Below the pieces are notes generated by a model. That model was given only the letters and a program-made list of their open reading frames with translations. It was not told the DNA's origin and did not search any database. Shown here in pieces: positions 8,471 through 15,146 of a stretch of DNA of 64,000 bases. Position 1 is the stretch's first letter. Each line of letters opens with the position of its first letter. The DNA is taken from contig NZ_JADLZT010000004.1 in NCBI RefSeq assembly GCF_015453285.1, forward strand, positions 248,001 to 312,000, given 5' to 3'. A program made the translations under genes and the position numbers. This DNA is from Lysobacter niastensis (GTDB taxonomy: Bacteria > Pseudomonadota > Gammaproteobacteria > Xanthomonadales > Xanthomonadaceae).

Positions 8471-9847
8471 GTGAAGAAATGGCTGGCCAGCATCGCGATA
8501 CTGCTGTCTGCTTGCGCCTCGGCGCCGCCGGCATCCGACACGGGACCCGTGCCAACCGCGGCGATCACCCGGCCACCCGACGGCCAGGCATCCGCTCGCG
8601 TGGACGAGACCGATCCGGACGCCGAACTGAAGGCGATGATGGCCAGCGGCAAGTATGTCGTTGGCAGGGGCATCACGCCGAGGGCCGCCGGCACCGCGTT
8701 GGCACGGCTCCCGAGCGCCATGGCTTTCGCGGGACCCACGGCGAACATCTACATCCTCAGCATGGGTCAGGCCGATTCGATGCTGGTGGTCGGTCCGGCG
8801 CCGGCCCGGCGCACCTTGCTGGTCGATGCAGGGGAGACGAACTGGAACACCAGGAAAGGCTGCCTGCACGTGCGCGACCGCATCAAGGAAATCACCGGCA
8901 AGCACCACGTCGACTACTTCCTGCTCACGCACTACCACCAGGACCACGCGGGTGCGCCGCCGATCACGACGAACGAGAGAAGCACCGAGGGTGGCGGCCT
9001 TTTCTGCTTGCTCGGCGGCGGTCCAGGCTTCTTCACCGTGGGAACGCTGATCGATTCGGGCAGGCCTCCGCAAGCGTTCATGCCGGAGGCATCTCCGTCC
9101 TTGCGGGGCATCGAGCTCCTGACCGACACCTGGCTGGCCCAGGGCACCCTCAAGCGGCGCGAGGACGCTCGCGGTGGTTCCGGGCAGATCAATCTAGGCA
9201 ACGGCATGGAGGTCGATATTGTCGTCAGCAATGGCCGACTGACCAATGCGGCCAACCCGGTGCACATGGCCGTCGCCTCGGTCAATCCTGGCTTGTATTC
9301 GGCAGGAAGGCCGGCGTCGCCCAACGACTTTTCGATCGGCATGGAGATCACCATTGGCGAGTTCGAATTGTTCAGTGCCGGCGATCTGAGCGGCGCGCCC
9401 CCCGATGACGCCGATGCTGACTTCCAGGTCACGCAGAACGATCAGGTCTACACCAACATCGAGAAGGCGCTGACGAACTTGTGGAAGGCCAGTGGGCGGG
9501 AAAGCCGGGTCGAGATCTATCGCGCCTCACACCATGGCTCGAAGAACTCGTCCTCGCAGCCGTTGGCCGACTTGCTGGCACCGCAACTGGTGATCTATTC
9601 CTGCGGCGGTTCCCACGGCCATCCGGACGATTCGGTTCTCGACCGGTTTCAAGCCCTGGGTGCAGACCAGCTGATCACTACCAAGGCTGACCGTGACGAC
9701 GGAACCATCGACGACTCGTATGGCAACGGCTGGATCAACCCGGCCGGCGAGATCCAGATCTCGGTTCCGTTGAATGGATCCAGGTTCGTGGTCGAAACCG
9801 ACAGCCAGGCGTTCTCGTATCCCATCCATGCCGACACGGACGAGTAG
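8471..9847 (+). CDS. Metallo-beta-lactamase-fold hydrolase, ComEC/Rec2-like, lipoprotein
   Basis: A 458-residue protein starting with GTG, supported by a full AGGAGG at 8461-8466. The N-terminus is a lipoprotein signal (ILLSAC near residue 15). The fold is shown by LLVDAGE, then the metal motif THYHQDHAG (His154, His156, Asp158, His159), SAGDLSG near residue 310 and RASHHGSKNSS. The last motif and the order match the MBL domain of competence protein ComEC and its free-standing relatives. The family hydrolyses phosphodiesters or other esters with two metal ions. It lies 194 bases after the astacin-like gene in the same direction, so it may have its own promoter or belong to the same unit. A CTGGCGG/CCGCCAG hairpin without a T tract lies at 9882-9900. 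Confidence 0.88.
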   Translation: MKKWLASIAILLSACASAPPASDTGPVPTAAITRPPDGQASARVDETDPDAELKAMMASGKYVVGRGITPRAAGTALARLPSAMAFAGPTANIYILSMGQADSMLVVGPAPARRTLLVDAGETNWNTRKGCLHVRDRIKEITGKHHVDYFLLTHYHQDHAGAPPITTNERSTEGGGLFCLLGGGPGFFTVGTLIDSGRPPQAFMPEASPSLRGIELLTDTWLAQGTLKRREDARGGSGQINLGNGMEVDIVVSNGRLTNAANPVHMAVASVNPGLYSAGRPASPNDFSIGMEITIGEFELFSAGDLSGAPPDDADADFQVTQNDQVYTNIEKALTNLWKASGRESRVEIYRASHHGSKNSSSQPLADLLAPQLVIYSCGGSHGHPDDSVLDRFQALGADQLITTKADRDDGTIDDSYGNGWINPAGEIQISVPLNGSRFVVETDSQAFSYPIHADTDE

Positions 9848-9940
9848 CCGGGGCTTGTGAGACTCCAGTCATTCCCGGGTTCTGGCGGTTCCGCCGCCAG
9901 CCGGCTTGAAGGCCTGCCGCCCGCTTTTCGCGACGGAAAA

Positions 9941-9970
9941 GAAAAAACCCGGCAACTCGCGTTGCCGGGT
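9941..9970 (-). terminator. Rho-independent terminator of the phasin gene
   Basis: A 10-bp perfect stem (ACCCGGCAAC 9947-9956, GTTGCCGGGT 9961-9970) flanked on the left by a run of A, which is a U tract in the minus-strand transcript. It lies about 50 bases beyond the phasin stop. Confidence 0.88.
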
Positions 9971-10021
9971 CTGCAATCCGCCGTGAGGCGGAGAGGAGAG
10001 ATATCGGTATGAACGTAGCGC

Positions 10022-10435
10022 TTACTTGGCAGCGGCCTTGGTGGCGGTCGCGGTTGCGCCCTTGACCACCTTGTCGACGTCGTTGAGCGTGGTCTTGGCG
10101 GCGGCTTCGAACTGCGACTTGGCCAGTTCGCTGATCGCGCCCTGGGCCTTCAGCGTGCGGCCGAACACTTCCTGGCCGGTGCTGACACCGCGCTCGAGGT
10201 TCTCGCGGGCAACCTGCACGCCCTTCGGCCACAGGGTCTTCAGGCCGTCGAGGTCACGCACTTCGGCGGCTTCGCCGAGGAAGGCGAAAGTGGCGTTGAC
10301 GCGCTCTTCGATCGCGGCCAGCTGCAGGCCGAACACGGCCTCGGCGCTGTCGAGGGCCAGGCGGTTGACCTGCGCGGCCGTTTCCGCGAACTGGCGCGTA
10401 GCGGCGGCAAACTGTTCGTTGAAAGGCTGGTACAT
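10022..10435 (-). CDS. Phasin family protein (polyhydroxyalkanoate granule-associated)
   Basis: A 137-residue Ala/Gln/Lys-rich helical protein starting MYQPFNEQFA, with the phasin signature of heptad-like helices, Phe/Gln N-terminal motifs and an Ala/Thr/Lys C-terminal tail (TATATKAAAK). Phasins coat PHA granules and control their number and size. The ATG at 10435 has an AGGAG site upstream; the frame stays open much further, across the antisense of the patatin gene, but only this portion looks like a phasin. It has its own promoter with a palindrome (10495-10526) and its own terminator, so it is monocistronic. No PHA synthase gene is in the window. In strains without PHA, related phasins may be stress proteins. 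Confidence 0.9.
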   Translation of the reverse strand: MYQPFNEQFAAATRQFAETAAQVNRLALDSAEAVFGLQLAAIEERVNATFAFLGEAAEVRDLDGLKTLWPKGVQVARENLERGVSTGQEVFGRTLKAQGAISELAKSQFEAAAKTTLNDVDKVVKGATATATKAAAK

Positions 10436-10494
10436 GGCGTACTCCTGGACTTCGGGTGAGGTTGGAAACCGGGTTTGACCGGATTGTGCGGTGC

Positions 10495-10526
10495 AGCATA
10501 GCGGGGTTCTTGTTGCGATGCAACAA
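10495..10526 (-). promoter_or_regulatory. Phasin promoter with overlapping perfect palindrome (PhaR-like operator)
   Basis: On the minus strand a -35 TTGCAT (10523-10518) and a -10 TATGCT (10500-10495) are separated by 17 bases. A perfect 7-bp inverted repeat, TTGTTGC-gat-GCAACAA at 10510-10526, overlaps the -35 element. TGC/GCA palindromes are the sort of site bound by the PHA repressor PhaR, which controls phasin genes. The palindrome is seen; the PhaR assignment is inference. Confidence 0.6.
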
Positions 10527-10675
10527 TACCCCCTCAACGATTCAGGGATGGTTGAGGCGCGGCGGAACGCCTGCGGGCCGGGGTAGCGAAGAAATCCAGG
10601 ACCGGGCAGATTTGGCCGTGACAGGCGGACGCGTACCGTTGCCACCCAAGGGTGGCCGTGAAGGATGACGAAACG

Positions 10676-12928
10676 ATGATGGATGTTCGTTCCCGGAAGA
10701 CTCACGGCGGGCTGGCCGGCGCGCTGCTGGCCATGGCCCTCTCGGTACCCGGCCTGGCGTTGGCCGCCGAGCCTGCGCCGCCATCCCCGCCGGGCTGCGT
10801 CGGCCTGGTCCTCGGCGGCGGCGGCGCGCGCGGTTCGGCGCACATCGGCGTACTGAAGGTGCTCGAACGCGAGCGCATCCCGGTCTGCCAGGTCGCCGGC
10901 ACCAGCATGGGCGCGATCGTCGGCGGCCTGTATTCGACCGGCTATACGCCGGACGAGATGGCCACGCTCATCGAGACGATCGATTGGGGCGACATGTTCA
11001 TCGACGACCCGCCGCGCCGCGACATTCCGATGCGGCGCAAGGACGCCGACTTCCGCTACCTGCTCGACCTCGAGATCGGCTACGCCAACGGCCGCGTGGT
11101 CCTGCCGGTCGGCTTCGTGCAGGGCGAGAAGCTGTTGATGCTGCTGCGCCGGCTGACGTTGTCGACCTGGGACGCGCAGGACTTCGATCAGTTGCCAATC
11201 CCGTTCCGGGCAGTCGCCGCCGACATCGTCACCGGCGAGAAGGTGGTTTTCGAGGATGGTGACCTGGCGCTTGCGATCCGTTCGAGCATGTCGGTGCCCG
11301 GCGCATTCGCACCGGTGCGCGTCGACGGCCGCCTGCTGGTCGATGGCGGCATGGTCGACAACGTGCCGGTCGACGTCGTGCGCGGCATGGGCGCGACTCG
11401 CATGATCGTCGTCGACGTCGGCTCGCCGCTGCACAAGGAAGAAGCGCTGACCAATCCGGTCGTGATCATGGACCAGATGGTCTCGGCGCTCATGAACGAG
11501 AAGACCAAGCACACGCTGGCCACGCTGGGACCACAGGATGTGCTGATTCGCCCCGAACTCGGCGACATCACCGCGGCCGAGTTCAACCGCGGCAAGGAGG
11601 CGATCGAGATCGGCGAGCGCGCCGCCGAGGCCGTGGTGCCGCAGTTGCGCGCGATGTCGGTGGACGAAGCGACGTACGCCGCGCACCGCGCTCGCCAGCA
11701 GCGCCGCGAGTTCGATCCGGGACTGGTGTCTTTCCTGGATGTGGTGAAGGGCCGATCGCCCTCTGCGGACCGCCATGTAGAGCGTGCGCTCGCCGACAAC
11801 GTCGGCAAGCCGCTGGACCTGGAGAAACTCGAGCACGACATGGGCAGCGCCTACGGCGACGGCCGCTTCCAGCAGATCGATTACCGCATCGTCGAGCGCG
11901 ACGGTGTGCGGGGACTGCAGATCATTCCGGTCAACAAGCCCTGGTCGGCGTTCGGCAAGCTCGGGTTCCAGCTAGACGACAATTTCAACGGTGACAGCAG
12001 CTACCTGGTGTCGGCCGAGCTGACCTTCAACGACATCAACGACCTTGGCGCCGAATGGCGCAACGTCGTGCGGATGGGCCGCATCACCGGCCTGCGCTCG
12101 GAGTTCTACCAGCCTTTCGGCCAGACCGGCGCGTTCTACCTGCAACCCATGCTCGAGCTGCGCAACGAATCGCTGCCGCTGTGGGAGGGCGGCAACCAGC
12201 TCGCCGAGTTCCGGGTCAACCGCCGGCAGGTGGGTGTGGAGGCCGGCTATTCACCGCAGCCGACCTGGCGCATCAGTGCCGAACTGGTGCGAGGCAATGA
12301 CCGGGGCGACATGCTGATCGGCAATCCGCAGGATTTCGAGGACAGCGAGGAGTCGTTCGCCGGCGCGCTTTACAACGCAACGTGGGACACACTCGACAGC
12401 GTCAACTTTCCCACCAAGGGCGCGCGCCTCAGTCTCGACCTCGAGCGTTACTACAGCGTGATGGGCGCCGACGTCGAAGGCGACGTCGCACGCGTGACCG
12501 CGGATTGGGCGCAGGCCTGGGGCCGCTACCACCTGCTGCTCGGCGCGCGGCTGAGCAGCGCGCTGGACGACGAGAACTTCTTCCAGACCCAGGATTTCCT
12601 CGGCGGCTTCCTCAACCTGTCGGGCTTCGAGGAACGCGCGCTGTTCGGCAACCAGAGCGCGCTCGCTCGCGCCGTGCTGTACCGGCGCACCGGCAACACC
12701 AGCCGGCTGTTCTCGTTGCCGATGTTCGTCGGCGCCAGCCTGGAAACCGGCAATGCGTGGCAGAGCAAGGACGACGTCGACCCAGACGACCTGATCATCG
12801 CCGGCAGCGTGTTCGTCGGATTCAGCACGTGGCTCGGGCCGATGTTCCTCGCCTATGGCCGCAACGACGAGGACCAGGGTTCCTGGTACCTGACCTTCGG
12901 CTCGCTGCTGCGGCCGCGCATCAAGTAG
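10676..12928 (+). CDS. Patatin-like phospholipase with Omp85 barrel (PlpD-like, type Vd secretion)
   Basis: About 750 residues. A signal peptide ends near LALAAEP, followed by a patatin domain with the oxyanion loop GGGGARG, nucleophile Ser77 in GTSMG and catalytic Asp223 in DGGMVDN. After residue 330 comes a POTRA-like segment and then a 16-strand-type beta-barrel region with alternating residues, ending in an aromatic-containing strand (SWYLTFGSLLRPRIK). This is the layout of PlpD, a type Vd autotransported lipase: the barrel inserts in the outer membrane and delivers the patatin passenger. ATG at 10676 is chosen with AAGGA 15-11 bases upstream; GTG at 10652 and ATG at 10679 are alternatives. 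It is divergent from the phasin gene. A 9-bp GC hairpin without T tract follows at 12938-12960. Confidence 0.93.
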   Translation: MMDVRSRKTHGGLAGALLAMALSVPGLALAAEPAPPSPPGCVGLVLGGGGARGSAHIGVLKVLERERIPVCQVAGTSMGAIVGGLYSTGYTPDEMATLIETIDWGDMFIDDPPRRDIPMRRKDADFRYLLDLEIGYANGRVVLPVGFVQGEKLLMLLRRLTLSTWDAQDFDQLPIPFRAVAADIVTGEKVVFEDGDLALAIRSSMSVPGAFAPVRVDGRLLVDGGMVDNVPVDVVRGMGATRMIVVDVGSPLHKEEALTNPVVIMDQMVSALMNEKTKHTLATLGPQDVLIRPELGDITAAEFNRGKEAIEIGERAAEAVVPQLRAMSVDEATYAAHRARQQRREFDPGLVSFLDVVKGRSPSADRHVERALADNVGKPLDLEKLEHDMGSAYGDGRFQQIDYRIVERDGVRGLQIIPVNKPWSAFGKLGFQLDDNFNGDSSYLVSAELTFNDINDLGAEWRNVVRMGRITGLRSEFYQPFGQTGAFYLQPMLELRNESLPLWEGGNQLAEFRVNRRQVGVEAGYSPQPTWRISAELVRGNDRGDMLIGNPQDFEDSEESFAGALYNATWDTLDSVNFPTKGARLSLDLERYYSVMGADVEGDVARVTADWAQAWGRYHLLLGARLSSALDDENFFQTQDFLGGFLNLSGFEERALFGNQSALARAVLYRRTGNTSRLFSLPMFVGASLETGNAWQSKDDVDPDDLIIAGSVFVGFSTWLGPMFLAYGRNDEDQGSWYLTFGSLLRPRIK

Positions 12929-12976
12929 GGCGCGTGCGCCGCGGCGACAGACGCCGCGGCTTCAACTAACGCGGTT

Positions 12977-13333
12977 TCAACTGCCTCGGTAGTGGCAGCC
13001 GGACGTGCAGGTCTCGTGCACGACCACTTCGGACAGCAGCGGCAGTTCGGGCTTCAGGCGCTCCCAGATCCACACCGCCAGGCGCTCGCTGGTGGGGTTC
13101 TCGAGGCCTTCGATCTCATTGAGGTAGTGATGATCGAGGCGGTCGTACAGCGGCTGGAAGGCCGACTTCAGGTCGGCGAAATCCATGACCCAGCCGGCGT
13201 GCGGATCGATGTCGCCCTCGACGTGGATCTCGACGCGGAAGCTGTGCCCGTGCAGGCGCGCGCACTTGTGGCCTTCCGGCACGTTGGGCAGGCGGTGGGC
13301 GGCTTCGAGGGTGAATGCCTTGAATATCTTCAT
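12977..13333 (-). CDS. queD: 6-carboxy-5,6,7,8-tetrahydropterin synthase
   Basis: A 118-residue protein of usual family length. It converts 7,8-dihydroneopterin triphosphate to 6-carboxytetrahydropterin in the queuosine/7-deazaguanine pathway. Zinc ligands are His13 (EAAHRL), His28 and His30 (RLHGHS). Cys24 is the catalytic cysteine (HKCARLHGH). LDHHYLN and [10 protein letters not shown] supply the remaining catalytic His/Glu residues. It is 65 bases downstream of prpF in the same direction and convergent with the patatin gene; no other queuosine genes are near. Confidence 0.95.
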   Translation of the reverse strand: MKIFKAFTLEAAHRLPNVPEGHKCARLHGHSFRVEIHVEGDIDPHAGWVMDFADLKSAFQPLYDRLDHHYLNEIEGLENPTSERLAVWIWERLKPELPLLSEVVVHETCTSGCHYRGS

Positions 13334-13398
13334 GCGGGTAGTCTACGCCCGGCCCGCCGTGCCGGCTGGGGCGCCGGGGCGGGCAGTTCAAATTAACG

Positions 13399-14586
13399 TC
13401 AGAACGAGTCGCCGGGCACGCGTACGGCACCTTCCATCAGCACGCGCGCGCTGCGGCTCATGATCGCCTTGGTCACGGTCCATTCGCCTTCGGCCTGGCG
13501 GGCCTCGGCGCCGACCCGCATCGTGCCGGACGGATGGCCGAAGCGCACCGCCGTGCGGTCGCCGCCACCCGCCGCCAGGTTGACGAGCGTGCCGGGAATC
13601 GACGCGGCCGTGCCGATCGCCACGGCCGCCGTGCCCATCATCGCGTGATGCAGCTTGCCCATCGACAACGCACGCACGTGCAGGTCGATGTCGCCGGCGG
13701 CGACCGACTTGCCGCTGGACGCCACGTAGTCCTGCGCCGGCGCGACGAACGCGACCTTCGGCGTGTGCTGGCGCGTGGTGGCCTGCTCGATGCTGTCGAT
13801 CAGGCCCATGCGTACCGCGCCGTGTGCCCGGATGGCCTCGAACTTCGCCAGCGCCTGCTTGTCGTCGTTGATCGCAGGCTGAAGCTCCGTGCCGGTGTAG
13901 CCGAGTTCGGCGGCGTTGAGGAAGATCGTCGGGATGCCGGCGTTGATCAGCGTCGCCTTGAACGTGCCGACGCCGGGCACTTCAAGGTCGTCGACCAGGC
14001 GGCCGGTCGGGAACATCGCGCCGCCGCCTTCTCCTTCGTCGGACGGATCGAGGAATTCCAGCTGGATCTCCGCTGCCGGGAACGTCACGCCGTCGAGTTC
14101 GAAGTCGCCCGTTTCCTGCACCTGGCCGTTGCTGACCGGCACGTGCGCGACGATGGTCTTGCCGATGTTCGCCTGCCAGATGCGCACGGTGCACAGGCCA
14201 TCACGCGGCACGCGGGAAGGGTCGATCAGCCCATTGGCAATCGCGAACGGACCCACCGCCGACGACAGGTTGCCGCAGTTGCCGCTCCAGTCGACGAAGG
14301 CGGTGTCGATCGAGATCTGGCCGTACAGGTAATCGACGTCATGTCCCGGCTGCGCCGACTTCGAGATGATCACGCACTTGCTGGTGCTCGACGTGGCGCC
14401 GCCCATGCCGTCGGTGTGCTTGCCGTAGGGGTCCGGCGAGCCAATCACGCGCATCAGCAACGCGTCGCGCGCCTGGCCCGGCACCTGCGCGACCTCCGGA
14501 AGGTCTTCCAGGCGGAAGAACACGCCCTTGCTGGTGCCGCCGCGCATGTAGGTGGCGGGGATGCGGATCTGCGGTGCGTGGGTCAT
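13399..14586 (-). CDS. prpF: 2-methylaconitate cis-trans isomerase PrpF
   Basis: A 395-residue protein of expected length, with the PrpF N-terminus PATYMRGGTSKGVFF and conserved DGMGGATSSTSK and NCGNLSSAVGPFA. The family is a metal-independent isomerase with a diaminopimelate-epimerase-like fold. It converts 4-methylaconitate made by AcnD so that propionyl-CoA can be oxidised through the 2-methylcitrate cycle. It is in the same direction as acnD but separated from it by a SRPBCC gene and an intergenic hairpin repeat. prpB and prpC are not in the window, so the pathway must be completed elsewhere. Confidence 0.96.
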   Translation of the reverse strand: MTHAPQIRIPATYMRGGTSKGVFFRLEDLPEVAQVPGQARDALLMRVIGSPDPYGKHTDGMGGATSSTSKCVIISKSAQPGHDVDYLYGQISIDTAFVDWSGNCGNLSSAVGPFAIANGLIDPSRVPRDGLCTVRIWQANIGKTIVAHVPVSNGQVQETGDFELDGVTFPAAEIQLEFLDPSDEGEGGGAMFPTGRLVDDLEVPGVGTFKATLINAGIPTIFLNAAELGYTGTELQPAINDDKQALAKFEAIRAHGAVRMGLIDSIEQATTRQHTPKVAFVAPAQDYVASSGKSVAAGDIDLHVRALSMGKLHHAMMGTAAVAIGTAASIPGTLVNLAAGGGDRTAVRFGHPSGTMRVGAEARQAEGEWTVTKAIMSRSARVLMEGAVRVPGDSF

Positions 14587-14610
14587 GTCGTGGTTCCGGA
14601 GTTCGGTCTA

Positions 14611-14650
14611 CTTCCCCCTCTCCCGCTTGCGGGAGAGGGTTGGGTTGAGG
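14611..14650. repeat. REP-like intergenic hairpin element
   Basis: An 11-bp perfect palindrome, CCCTCTCCCGC (14616-14626) and its complement at 14629-14639, followed by a G/T-rich tail. I know this element as a highly repeated intergenic sequence of Xanthomonadaceae genomes. Only one copy is in this window. It may also reduce read-through between the SRPBCC gene and prpF. Confidence 0.7.
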
Positions 14651-14666
14651 GTGTTCGAGTGTTGGA

Positions 14667-15116
14667 TCAGGCGTTGTCCGGGATGTTCGGCTCGACCAGC
14701 TGCGCGAGCAGCGTCAGCGATTCCTGCCAGCCCAGGTAGCAGAACTCGACCGGGATCACGTCGGGAATGCCCTGCTGCACGATGTGCACTTCGGTGCCGC
14801 ACATGACGCTTTTCAGCGTCACCGTCACTTCCATCACGCCGGGCAGGCCCGGGTTGTCGAACTGGTCGTTGTAGCGGAGCTTCTCGCCGGGCACGAGTTC
14901 GAGATACGTGCCGCCGAAGGAATGGCTGCTGCCCGTGCCGAAGTTGGTGAACGACATGCGATAGCCGCCTCCGACGCGCGCGTCCATCTCGTGCACCTTG
15001 CCGGTGAAGCCGTGCGGTGGCAGCCACTTCGCCATCGCCTCGGGATCGAGGAACGCGCGGTAGATGCGCTCCGACGGAGCGCGCAGGACGCGGTGCAGGG
15101 TGACGGTGCCAGGCAT
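14667..15116 (-). CDS. SRPBCC-family protein (AHSA1/START-like)
   Basis: A 149-residue protein with the usual start of activator-of-Hsp90/START-like domains (VLRAPSERIYRAFLDPEAMAKW), then GKVHEMDARVGGGYRMSF and a final helix with GWQESLTLLAQLVE. These helix-grip folds bind hydrophobic ligands or act as small cyclases or hydrolases; no catalytic residues can be named. It lies 30 bases after acnD and before prpF, an unusual insertion in a methylcitrate locus. Function unknown. Confidence 0.88.
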   Translation of the reverse strand: MPGTVTLHRVLRAPSERIYRAFLDPEAMAKWLPPHGFTGKVHEMDARVGGGYRMSFTNFGTGSSHSFGGTYLELVPGEKLRYNDQFDNPGLPGVMEVTVTLKSVMCGTEVHIVQQGIPDVIPVEFCYLGWQESLTLLAQLVEPNIPDNA

Positions 15117-15146
15117 GTCGTTGCTCCTTGCGTTGGGGTGGATGGA

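Noticed and set aside
10022-11836. A fused 604-codon minus-strand frame containing the phasin at its end
   Set aside because: Only the last 137 residues look like a protein family. The upstream part is the antisense of the patatin gene, and the phasin has its own promoter and ribosome site.
12938-12960. Terminator after the patatin gene
   Set aside because: A perfect 9-bp GC hairpin is present, but no T tract follows on the plus strand, so it is not called as a terminator.
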